Origin: Lysobacterales bacterium
GTDB taxonomy: Bacteria > Pseudomonadota > Gammaproteobacteria > Xanthomonadales > Marinicellaceae
Length of the DNA: 8,818 bases
Reading direction: 5' to 3'
Assembly: GCA_027083915.1 (NCBI GenBank)
Contig: JALWML010000650.1
Location: 1-8,818 of the forward strand
Positions 1-6,442 of the stretch are shown here, in pieces (within the stretch, counting starts at the first letter, position 1; the number at the start of each line of letters is the position of its first letter). A model generated the notes under the pieces. That model was given only the letters and a program-made list of their open reading frames with translations, ran no database searches and was not told the origin of the DNA. The translations under genes and the position numbers were made by a program.

Positions 1-22
1 GATTGCGATGAAAATTGAAGGT

Positions 23-36
23 AATAACTAGTTATT
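23..36. repeat. 14-bp perfect palindrome upstream of the propeller gene
   Basis: AATAACTAGTTATT reads identically on both strands. It lies just upstream of the candidate -35 element and overlaps the first bases of a TTGACA (35-40) that has no -10 box at proper spacing. It could be an operator half-pair, the remains of an upstream gene's 3' region (a plus-strand reading frame closes with TAG at 29-31), or chance in AT-rich DNA. I cannot assign a binding protein. Confidence 0.35.
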
Positions 37-45
37 GACAAGATT

Positions 46-75
46 TTCACCAAAAAGCAGCGGAATTTATACAAT
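46..75 (+). promoter_or_regulatory. Possible sigma70 promoter for the propeller gene
   Basis: A TACAAT at 70-75 matches the -10 consensus at five of six bases. TTCACC at 46-51 matches the -35 consensus at four of six, with an 18-bp spacer. Transcription would start near 82 and give a leader of about 116 nt carrying the hairpin at 121-139. The nearby TTGACA (35-40) is a better -35 match but has nothing resembling a -10 at 16-18 bp. This is an assignment by eye only. Confidence 0.35.
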
Positions 76-120
76 TTTTATGCGTCATACGAATACTTTC
101 ACAGTCTCTTAACTTCACTT

Positions 121-139
121 ACCCCCTAATATTGGGGGT
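121..139 (+). promoter_or_regulatory. GC-rich hairpin in the leader of the propeller gene
   Basis: ACCCCC (121-126) pairs perfectly with GGGGGT (134-139) around a 7-nt AT-only loop. It stands out in an AT-rich stretch. No T-run follows, so it is unlikely to be an intrinsic terminator for plus-strand transcription. It sits 46 nt before the ribosome binding site, so it could be a leader stability element or a protein-binding inverted repeat. The regulatory role is inference. Confidence 0.4.
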
Positions 140-185
140 TCATGAAATTTCACAATTACCTAAAATACTCCCAATACATAAATTT

Positions 186-190
186 GGAGA
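186..190 (+). promoter_or_regulatory. Ribosome binding site that fixes the start at 198
   Basis: GGAGA lies 7 nt before the ATG at 198. It supports this start over an upstream in-frame TTG at 132, which lies inside the leader hairpin, lacks a Shine-Dalgarno sequence and would bury the signal peptide behind 22 extra residues. Confidence 0.75.
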
Positions 191-197
191 AGTAATT

Positions 198-2240
198 ATG
201 AAATATCTTTTAGTCATATTCACAATAATAAGCATAAATGTACAGTCGCAAGACTGGAGTTTTGTAGAAGACTTGGCTCCCATAGAGTCCGCCGAAAGTG
301 ATTTTGGTATTAATATGGTATTTGCCGATGATAAATTGGTCGTTTCATGGCCGCGTATATTTACCAGAGGCAATGACGCAGATAACTGTGGTGAGGTTAT
401 CACTTACACAAAAGACAGTGATGGAAAATACCAAGAATTAGCCCGATTAACAGCTGAAGATTTAACTGGCTCATGCACAAACGGAGATGGCTTTGGCTTT
501 GGTTTATCTTATAATGATGGCAGGTTGGTCATTGGTATGCCAGCAGGTGTTCGTGGTTCATTAGGTCAAAGTGGTGGCATGACTGATGCTGATTCTCGAG
601 TTTTCATAACGACATTTGAAAATGGCAATTGGTCATTACAGCAAGAATTGACTGCGAATGACTTAAGCAATGGTGTTGGCATGGGTTTTCATGTGGTTAT
701 GGATGGTGACGTATTGTTAGTTTTCGGGCATGAATACGACACAATATTCGGTTTTACATTCCCTGTAGCAACAGCTGTCTATGTTTTTGAAAATAACGGT
801 ACTGAATTCCAACAAACTCAAAAGTTAGAAGAAGACTTTCACCTTTTCGGCCAAGACTTTGATTACGAAAATGGTCAGATAATAGTGGGTGCATGGGGTG
901 AACAAGCCGTAACCCAACCCGGTCGAATATACGTCTATGAAAAAAATGGATCAAGCTGGGAAGTTGTACAAACTATAAATGATACGCGCAATTCAAATTT
1001 AGGCAATCAAATTGAAATATTAGGTGACACAATGATTGCAGGAAGTGTACAAGCAGGAGGCGTAGGTGGTGTCACAGTTTTCAATAATACTAATGGGCAA
1101 TGGACTGAAACTCAATATATTCAAGCAAGTGACAGTCAATTTAATGACCAATTTGGCATCATGTTGCAAATAGATGAGGACGAATTATTTGTTGGTGCAG
1201 GTGCTGGTGAAGATGCCTCATTAACACTTGGTGCTGTTTACACATTTAAAAAAGGAAGTGATGGTCAATACGTCGAACAACAAAAACTTATCGCTCAAAA
1301 TCCAACAAATCTTTATGATAGGTTTGCAGGAAATTTAATTTTCAATGACACTGATTTATTGGTTAGTTCAACAAGCGGTGGATTTGATAATGCTGATGTA
1401 ACTTCTTATCATCACTTTTCTAGAGATGGCGTTACCACACCTGCAAAATATTCTGTCAATGCAAAAAACTCAGGATCGTGGGTTGTTGAAGGTGCTGATA
1501 ACCAAAATATAAACATAGAAATACTTAACGATGGTCGAGCAGTTATTTTTGCCAGCTTAAATCATAACAGTGATAATCTTTGGTTGTTTGGTGTTGGTGA
1601 AATCAACAACCACATTATCGACTTCACGCATGTCTACAGCACAAATGGAGCACAATTTGGTTCTGTATTTGCATCTGCCGATGTCAATATAGTTGATGAA
1701 GGAGAAGCACAATTAGTCTTCAACTTATGTAACCAAGCCACTTTCAGCTACAGTCTGGCTGCTATTGAAAGTAATGAAATTGAAATCAGCAAAGCCTTGG
1801 AAATTCCAGGAAATGAATGCGCAACAACCAACAAATCTTTGCAAATTGGAATGTCTGGAGCATGGTTTGACCCAAGTCGATCTGGTGAAGGGTTCACTGT
1901 TTATATTAGCGAACAAAATGGTACTCAAAAGGCAGATATTACGTGGTACACCTATGATAATAACGGCAATCAACTCTGGTTATCAGGTCAAGGTTCCGTA
2001 TCAGATCAAAGCGTTACCATAACTGAAATGAAACAGTTTACGGGTGCGCATTTATTTAGCGGAACAACGCAATCAACACTATACGGAAGTTTGTCAATGA
2101 GTTGGAATGATTGTAATCAAGCCGTTATTGACTATGATTTTACGGTCAACAACTTAGGTACGGGTCAGTTTAATGTTAATCAATTGACCAACCTTGATAA
2201 TACCCAATGTAATTTAGCTAAGAAGTCTTTGAATAATTAA
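198..2240 (+). CDS. Secreted FG-GAP-type beta-propeller protein with two tandem C-terminal modules
   Basis: This is a 680-residue exported protein of unknown function. Residues 1-17 form a signal peptide (short basic start, hydrophobic core, V-Q-S before a likely cut at 17/18). Residues about 35-410 hold seven repeats beginning near 35, 98, 162, 217, 268, 317 and 374. Each pairs an F-G-like start and a D-G-D-x-L-x-V-G-type strand with a Y-V-(Y/F)-(E/K)-x-N-G strand. This resembles the FG-GAP_2 pattern and suggests a seven-bladed propeller. Two tandem modules follow, at residues 425-541 and 553-671; the second carries G-A-W-F-D-P-S-R-S-G-E-G and WYTY (583-586), and both contain a C-N-Q-A motif. 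No catalytic motif is visible, so binding or adhesion at the cell surface is the most I would infer. The start is chosen by the GGAGA site and the signal peptide. The gene has its own leader and ends at a terminator shared with the convergent adenine deaminase gene. Confidence 0.85.
   Translation: MKYLLVIFTIISINVQSQDWSFVEDLAPIESAESDFGINMVFADDKLVVSWPRIFTRGNDADNCGEVITYTKDSDGKYQELARLTAEDLTGSCTNGDGFGFGLSYNDGRLVIGMPAGVRGSLGQSGGMTDADSRVFITTFENGNWSLQQELTANDLSNGVGMGFHVVMDGDVLLVFGHEYDTIFGFTFPVATAVYVFENNGTEFQQTQKLEEDFHLFGQDFDYENGQIIVGAWGEQAVTQPGRIYVYEKNGSSWEVVQTINDTRNSNLGNQIEILGDTMIAGSVQAGGVGGVTVFNNTNGQWTETQYIQASDSQFNDQFGIMLQIDEDELFVGAGAGEDASLTLGAVYTFKKGSDGQYVEQQKLIAQNPTNLYDRFAGNLIFNDTDLLVSSTSGGFDNADVTSYHHFSRDGVTTPAKYSVNAKNSGSWVVEGADNQNINIEILNDGRAVIFASLNHNSDNLWLFGVGEINNHIIDFTHVYSTNGAQFGSVFASADVNIVDEGEAQLVFNLCNQATFSYSLAAIESNEIEISKALEIPGNECATTNKSLQIGMSGAWFDPSRSGEGFTVYISEQNGTQKADITWYTYDNNGNQLWLSGQGSVSDQSVTITEMKQFTGAHLFSGTTQSTLYGSLSMSWNDCNQAVIDYDFTVNNLGTGQFNVNQLTNLDNTQCNLAKKSLNN
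1470..2210 (+). repeat. Two tandem copies of a ~130-residue module (protein-level repeat)
   Basis: Copy A is encoded at about 1470-1820 and copy B at about 1854-2210. Aligned by eye, S-G-(S/A)-W (Trp428 and Trp556), L-W-L-x-G-x-G, C-N-Q-A (Cys511 and Cys639) and a closing Cys (541 and 671) recur in order. The Trp-to-CNQA-Cys distance is exactly 83 residues in both copies, and both end with K-S-L shortly after the last Cys. Copy A has lost the P-x-R-x-G-x-G loop and the WYTY core, so it is a degenerate copy. The two cysteines per copy could form a disulfide in the periplasm or outside the cell. Related, more divergent copies lie in the peroxidase gene. Confidence 0.75.
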
Positions 2241-2250
2241 ATCGGGGAGT

Positions 2251-2294
2251 AAAAAAAAGGGGTATGAATTTATCATTCATACCCTTTTTTTTTT
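2251..2294. terminator. Bidirectional intrinsic terminator between convergent genes
   Basis: GGGTATGAAT (2260-2269) pairs perfectly with ATTCATACCC (2275-2284) around a 5-nt loop. Eight A's precede the stem (2251-2258) and ten T's follow it (2285-2294), so transcripts from either strand end in a hairpin and a U-run. It closes the propeller gene (stop at 2240) on the plus strand and the adenine deaminase gene (stop at 2315) on the minus strand. Confidence 0.93.
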
Positions 2295-2314
2295 AGATTG
2301 TTTGTAAAGAGCTA

Positions 2315-3319
2315 TTAAAGTAATTTATCAATCTGAGATAAATGTTCTTGAATTTGGCTTTCTGTTAAAAAACTACCAGTAAATGAATTTTTTACCAATT
2401 GCACGATATCTTCTTCTGACAAATCTAATGCATCTGCTACAGCAAAAAAGTTATCATTAACATAACCACCAAAATATGCAGGGTCATCGGAGTTAATCAT
2501 GGCATTAAGGCCTTTATCAAGCATGGTTTTAATAGGGTGTTGCTTTATGTCACTAACCACTTGCAATTTAAGATTTGATAATGGACATACGGTTAAAGTT
2601 AAATTCTTTTGCTTGATGTGTTCAACCAACTTGTCGTCTTCTAAACAGCGGTTGCCATGATCAATTCTGTCAATATTGAGCACATCAATGGCACTCCACA
2701 CATACGCAGGAGGACCTTCTTCACCGGCGTGGGCGACTTTTAACAAACCCAACTCTTCGGCTCTTTTATACAGTTTGGTAAACTTCTCAGGAGGATGATC
2801 CATTTCCGATGAATCCAAACCGATTGCCTTGATTTTATCAAGATGAGGAATTGCTAGTTCTAGTGTTTCCAGACATTCTTCTTCGCTTAAATGGCGTAAT
2901 AAACTAAATATCAAAAAAGAGGAAATACCAAGCTTGGCTTGACCATCAAGTAAAGCCCTATGAATACCATTGATAGCCGTATCAACCGAAATACCTCGCT
3001 CTGTGTGTGATTGTGGGTCAAACATAATCTCAGTATGCACGACATTATCGGCTTGTGCTTTAAGTAGATAAGCCCAGGTTAAATCGTAATAATCTTGCTC
3101 GGTTTGCAGGACATTAACACCTTGGTAATAAATATCCAAAAATTCTTGCAGGTTATTAAACTCATAGGTCGCTCGTAATGATTCCACCGAATCATGCGGC
3201 AAATCAATATTATTGCGCTTGGCAATAGCAAACATTAATTCGGGTTCAAAACTGCCTTCAATATGTAAATGCAATTCTGCTTTAGGTAATTTTCTTATTA
3301 GTTGTTGTATTTTATTCAT
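2315..3319 (-). CDS. Adenine deaminase (Aah1-type, adenosine deaminase superfamily)
   Basis: The 334-residue cytoplasmic zinc hydrolase most likely converts adenine to hypoxanthine and ammonia in purine salvage. Visible motifs are H-L-H-I-E-G (zinc ligands His17 and His19), H-A-G-E-E-G-P-P (His197 zinc ligand, Glu200 general acid), D-H-G with His221, and S-D-D-P (Asp278 zinc ligand, Asp279 substrate contact). The E-F-N-N-L-Q-E-F-L-D block (residues 53-62), D-L-T-W-A-Y and F-G-G-Y-V after S-D-D-P are hallmarks of the Aah1/PA0148-like adenine deaminases rather than classical adenosine deaminase, so many pipelines would label it add. Length and the spacing of all active-site residues are normal for that subfamily. 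On the minus strand GAGG (3331-3334) lies 11 nt before the ATG. The gene starts 30 nt after rlmKL with no obvious promoter in between, so the two are probably co-transcribed and end at the shared terminator. Confidence 0.92.
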   Translation of the reverse strand: MNKIQQLIRKLPKAELHLHIEGSFEPELMFAIAKRNNIDLPHDSVESLRATYEFNNLQEFLDIYYQGVNVLQTEQDYYDLTWAYLLKAQADNVVHTEIMFDPQSHTERGISVDTAINGIHRALLDGQAKLGISSFLIFSLLRHLSEEECLETLELAIPHLDKIKAIGLDSSEMDHPPEKFTKLYKRAEELGLLKVAHAGEEGPPAYVWSAIDVLNIDRIDHGNRCLEDDKLVEHIKQKNLTLTVCPLSNLKLQVVSDIKQHPIKTMLDKGLNAMINSDDPAYFGGYVNDNFFAVADALDLSEEDIVQLVKNSFTGSFLTESQIQEHLSQIDKLL

Positions 3320-3349
3320 TTTTTCTTTTGCCTCTTTTATCTTTCGGGT

Positions 3350-5482
3350 CTATTTTAGTTTCAATTGATAACACACCCGTTTAATTTTGCTTTTAACGAA
3401 GTCTGGTGAAATACTTTTATGCGTTAAGTCTTCTATTTCAAAATAATCATTCAACTCTTCGTCTAAGATAAATTTTTTGTAGTTGTTTGAAAATAATATC
3501 ATTCCATTTGGGTTAAGTACCATTTTACACGCAAGTAACAATTGTTTGTGGTCACGCTGCACATCCCAATCAGTTTCACGCGAATGAGAGTTTGAATAAG
3601 TTGGTGGATCAACAAATATCATATCAAATTTTTGTTTACAATCACCCAGATAGTCCAACACATCGCTACGCACGAGTTTGTTACTGAAGACATTCATGCG
3701 ATTAATTTTGAAATTTTCTTGTGCCCAACTTAAATATGCTTTGGAGGTGTCAACACTAACTGTTGAAACCGCACCACCTTTTGCAGCTGCTACTGTAACA
3801 CTGCCTGTATAGCTAAATAAGTTAAGAAATGTTTTACCCTTTGCATTTTGCTGAATATACGAACGAATCCAGCGATGATCAATAAACAACCCAGTATCGA
3901 GGTACTTTTCTAGATTGACAATATACTTTCTGTCTTCTTCATGCACAATAATATCATCACTATCGACTTGTTTATTTTCGTATTGAAAATTACTGCTTTG
4001 TTTTTGGCGAGTTTTGATATGGACTTTATCATTTTTAATATTCAATGCCACTTGCGCACCTAAAATGGCATCCTCAAAGCGCTTTTTGGTTTTCTTTTCA
4101 GGGATGGTGTTGGGTGCTTTGTATTCTTGAATATTAATGTGTTCATTGTAAACATCAATAGCAACAGCATATTCAGGAATATCTGCATCGTAAATTCGGT
4201 AAGCATTAATATCCTCTTTATTTATCCATTTTTTCAAGCGACTCATGTTTTTCTTAATGCGGTTTGCCACCATTTGTGCCGTTTCAGGCAAGGCGTGTTT
4301 TTGCCCTTCAGGTGAGGTGAGTTTCTTTTTGGCTTCAATATCAAAAGTTATCAAAGTGATAGCCAAATCACCATTCATTAATTGCCATGATTTTTTTGCC
4401 CTAAAGCCAAGCATAAACCCTTGGCTTTTGGCATAGGTCATAATCGCGGCTTTACTTCCCAAGGCTTTAGTTGCCATCCATTGACCTAATTGTCGCCAGG
4501 TGGCATCGACATTTTTCTTTAAACGCACGCCATAAGGCGGATTACAGACAATTAAATTATTTTTTGCTGGGATATTAAAGGTATCGAAAGTTTTGTATTG
4601 GCATTGAATTTTGTCTTCAGCGTTAAGTTGGTAAGCGTGTTCTTCGGTAATTTTGACCGAATCTTTGTGGTGATCTGCGCCAATTATTTGCCCTTGAAAT
4701 TTTTCCACCCCTGCAATCATGCGTGTTTTGGCTTCAAATAAAAGCTCGTTCCACTTATCTTCATCAAAATGACGCCAAGTTTCCACCGAATAGTGAGGAT
4801 TAGTTAAACCTGGAGCTATGTCACATGCCATCAAATAGCCTTCGGTTAAAAAGGTTCCTGAACCACACATAGGATCGATAAGATTGTAGTTTTGTTTGGA
4901 TAATTCAGGCCAATTAGCTCGAATGAGAACAGCTGCTGCAAGATTTTCTTTTAACGGAGCTTTAGTTAAGCTTTGACGATAACCACGCAAATGCAAAGAA
5001 CGTCCTGAAATATCTTGGTAAACTAATATTTGATTGTGTTTCAACACCACGCTAACTGATAAATCAGCATTACTTTTAACAATGTCAGGGCGTGAATCTG
5101 TGGCTTCGCGCAATCGATCACAGATTGCATCTTTTACCACTTGCGATGCGTATTGTGTGTTGCGCAGTTCTTTGTTTGTGCCTTTAAAATTAATCGCTAA
5201 CGTCTGTGGTGTATTGCGTACTTGGTTCTGCCAGTCTGTTTTATAAATGGCATTGTATAAGTCTTCAGAGTCATTAATCTTTATTTGATTAATTAGTACC
5301 AAAATTCGGTTTGACAATCGCGACCAAAGTAATGTTCTCATCAATACCTCGGCGGTCGCAAAAAAAACCACTCCTGATAATTTTTCGGCAACATCTTGAG
5401 CGCCCAGCGCAATCAACTCATCTTTTAAAAGCAACTCTAAATGTTTTGGGCAACTGGCATAGGCTTGGTGTAGGTTAGACAT
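3350..5482 (-). CDS. rlmL: Fused 23S rRNA methyltransferase RlmKL (m2G2445 and m7G2069)
   Basis: This 710-residue bifunctional enzyme makes two SAM-dependent base methylations in 23S rRNA (E. coli numbering m2G2445 by the N-terminal half and m7G2069 by the C-terminal half). A THUMP domain spans about residues 43-157. The RlmL domain follows, with the SAM-binding D-P-M-C-G-S-G-T at 203-210 and the catalytic N-P-P-Y-G at 314-318. A linker near 400-460 leads to the RlmK domain, with F-S-Y-T-G-S at 556-561 as its SAM motif and D-P-P-T-Y-S-N-S at 625-632. Both catalytic centres look intact, and the length is close to the roughly 700 residues of the E. coli protein (YcbY). The ATG at 5480-5482 lies about 23 nt from the predicted transcription start, and no Shine-Dalgarno is evident. 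It has its own promoter and precedes the adenine deaminase gene by 30 nt. Confidence 0.96.
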   Translation of the reverse strand: MSNLHQAYASCPKHLELLLKDELIALGAQDVAEKLSGVVFFATAEVLMRTLLWSRLSNRILVLINQIKINDSEDLYNAIYKTDWQNQVRNTPQTLAINFKGTNKELRNTQYASQVVKDAICDRLREATDSRPDIVKSNADLSVSVVLKHNQILVYQDISGRSLHLRGYRQSLTKAPLKENLAAAVLIRANWPELSKQNYNLIDPMCGSGTFLTEGYLMACDIAPGLTNPHYSVETWRHFDEDKWNELLFEAKTRMIAGVEKFQGQIIGADHHKDSVKITEEHAYQLNAEDKIQCQYKTFDTFNIPAKNNLIVCNPPYGVRLKKNVDATWRQLGQWMATKALGSKAAIMTYAKSQGFMLGFRAKKSWQLMNGDLAITLITFDIEAKKKLTSPEGQKHALPETAQMVANRIKKNMSRLKKWINKEDINAYRIYDADIPEYAVAIDVYNEHINIQEYKAPNTIPEKKTKKRFEDAILGAQVALNIKNDKVHIKTRQKQSSNFQYENKQVDSDDIIVHEEDRKYIVNLEKYLDTGLFIDHRWIRSYIQQNAKGKTFLNLFSYTGSVTVAAAKGGAVSTVSVDTSKAYLSWAQENFKINRMNVFSNKLVRSDVLDYLGDCKQKFDMIFVDPPTYSNSHSRETDWDVQRDHKQLLLACKMVLNPNGMILFSNNYKKFILDEELNDYFEIEDLTHKSISPDFVKSKIKRVCYQLKLK

Positions 5483-5511
5483 GTTATAACAACTTAATTA
5501 ATCAAACGCGG

Positions 5512-5541
5512 ATTATAGCATTTTCATCCCTAGTAGATGAA
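5512..5541 (-). promoter_or_regulatory. Extended -10 promoter of rlmKL
   Basis: Read on the minus strand, TGC directly precedes a perfect TATAAT (5512-5517), giving a TGnTATAAT extended -10. The -35 candidate TTCATC (5536-5541, 18-bp spacer) is weak, as is common for extended -10 promoters. Transcription should start near 5505, leaving a leader of about 23 nt. This allows rlmKL to be expressed independently of the esterase and peroxidase genes upstream. Confidence 0.75.
5523..5541. repeat. Inverted repeat over the rlmKL promoter spacer and -35
   Basis: TTCATC (5523-5528) and GATGAA (5536-5541) are perfect inverted copies separated by 7 nt. One arm coincides with the weak -35 and the other lies in the spacer, a position where a repressor could compete with RNA polymerase. 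As RNA downstream of the esterase stop it would be a 6-bp AT-rich hairpin with no U-run, so it is a poor terminator. Chance occurrence is possible. Confidence 0.35.
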
Positions 5542-5551
5542 TATAATAGTT

Positions 5552-6442
5552 TTACTGTTTTAAGAAAAAATCAATCACTTCTTTACCAGCATCTATTTCT
5601 CTAGATACTTTTCCAATGAGTTTAACAGGTAAATATTGTTTACCTCCCGGCCATGTATGCCCTCCTCCATTAACTGTAATTAATTTAACCCTTGTGTTAT
5701 CTTTACATTTGGAATAATTTTCAATTGAAATACTGGTTTTATCAAATTTTTTATTATTGAAATAGGTTTTTTCTTTGTCTTTATTGCATTGGTTTGCTTT
5801 TAAAAAATAACTCAGTGTTTCTTGAGTTGATAAAAGCGTGCCACGAGATTTTGCAAACCTAAATGATTTCATCTCGCCACCCATATAAGGCACAATTGGG
5901 TCTTGTGAGCCATTGATAAGCATGAACGAAACATTTCCTTTCATTTTCTTATGTTGCAGAGCTTCACTCAATTGAGCAGAGACAACTGCAACTCCCATGA
6001 TTTTATCAGGAAGCTCAATTGCCAAACGAATTGACATAAAACCGCCATTAGAAAAGCCCACTACATAGATTTTGCTTTTGTCTACGCCATAATTTTTAAT
6101 GGAATAATCAATAAGCGAAGAGATGAAATTTACATCATCAATGCCGTTATCAAGGTGTTTTCTGCCATCATTCCAATGGTTTTTAATACCCTGTGGAAAA
6201 ATAACGACCACCTGCTTATCATTGACTGCATTTAATAATGTTGATTGAGTTGTTTTGTAGGCAAATTTATCCCAACGACTACCTCCGCCATGCAGAGCTA
6301 TGATTAATGGCTTCAGCTCTTTTGCATGAATCTCGTTGATGGCATAGAATCGTGTTAGTCCATCGACCACCAACTGATTTTTGACCAACTCAGATGAGAC
6401 AACAGTATCGGTGAATAACAGTAAAAGAACCAGTCGTATCAT
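5552..6442 (-). CDS. Exported esterase of the PHB-depolymerase/LpqC-like alpha/beta-hydrolase family
   Basis: This 296-residue serine hydrolase resembles the Esterase_PHB / COG3509 group (poly-hydroxybutyrate depolymerase, feruloyl esterase and LpqC relatives). A hydrophobic N-terminus of about 17 residues ending V-S-S looks like a signal peptide. The fold markers run in order: the oxyanion-hole H-G-G-G at 51-54, the nucleophile elbow G-F-S-N-G-G with Ser131, G-S-Q-D-P-I-V-P-Y with the likely acid Asp181, and G-G-G-H-T-W-P-G-G with His262. Cys219 and Cys246 could form a disulfide. The catalytic triad appears complete. The substrate cannot be read from the sequence: short PHB oligomers, aryl esters or acetylated sugars are all possible. 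Its ATG overlaps the TGA of the upstream peroxidase gene as ATGA, with only a weak GAG before it, so translation probably depends on coupling. The next gene, rlmKL, is 69 nt away with its own promoter. Confidence 0.85.
   Translation of the reverse strand: MIRLVLLLLFTDTVVSSELVKNQLVVDGLTRFYAINEIHAKELKPLIIALHGGGSRWDKFAYKTTQSTLLNAVNDKQVVVIFPQGIKNHWNDGRKHLDNGIDDVNFISSLIDYSIKNYGVDKSKIYVVGFSNGGFMSIRLAIELPDKIMGVAVVSAQLSEALQHKKMKGNVSFMLINGSQDPIVPYMGGEMKSFRFAKSRGTLLSTQETLSYFLKANQCNKDKEKTYFNNKKFDKTSISIENYSKCKDNTRVKLITVNGGGHTWPGGKQYLPVKLIGKVSREIDAGKEVIDFFLKQ

Noticed and set aside
35..40. A consensus TTGACA as -35 of the propeller gene
   Set aside because: At 16-18 bp spacing the sequence is GC-rich (GCAGCGG) and gives no -10; TTCACC/TACAAT is the better pair, though still weak.
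132..197. An in-frame TTG at 132 extending the propeller protein by 22 residues
   Set aside because: It lies inside the leader hairpin, has no ribosome binding site, and would put a non-hydrophobic stretch before a clear signal peptide that starts at 198.
1765..2022. An overlapping 85-codon ORF in another frame of the propeller gene
   Set aside because: It has no ribosome binding site and no recognisable protein features, and it lies wholly inside the well-supported module repeat.
2264..2296. A 10-codon ORF with a GGGGAG upstream (2243-2248)
   Set aside because: It is formed entirely by the terminator stem and T-run; the spacing to GGGGAG is too long and nothing suggests a real peptide.
5523..5541. 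The inverted repeat as an intrinsic terminator for the esterase gene
   Set aside because: The stem is only 6 bp and AT-rich, and no T-run follows on the minus strand, so termination there is unlikely.
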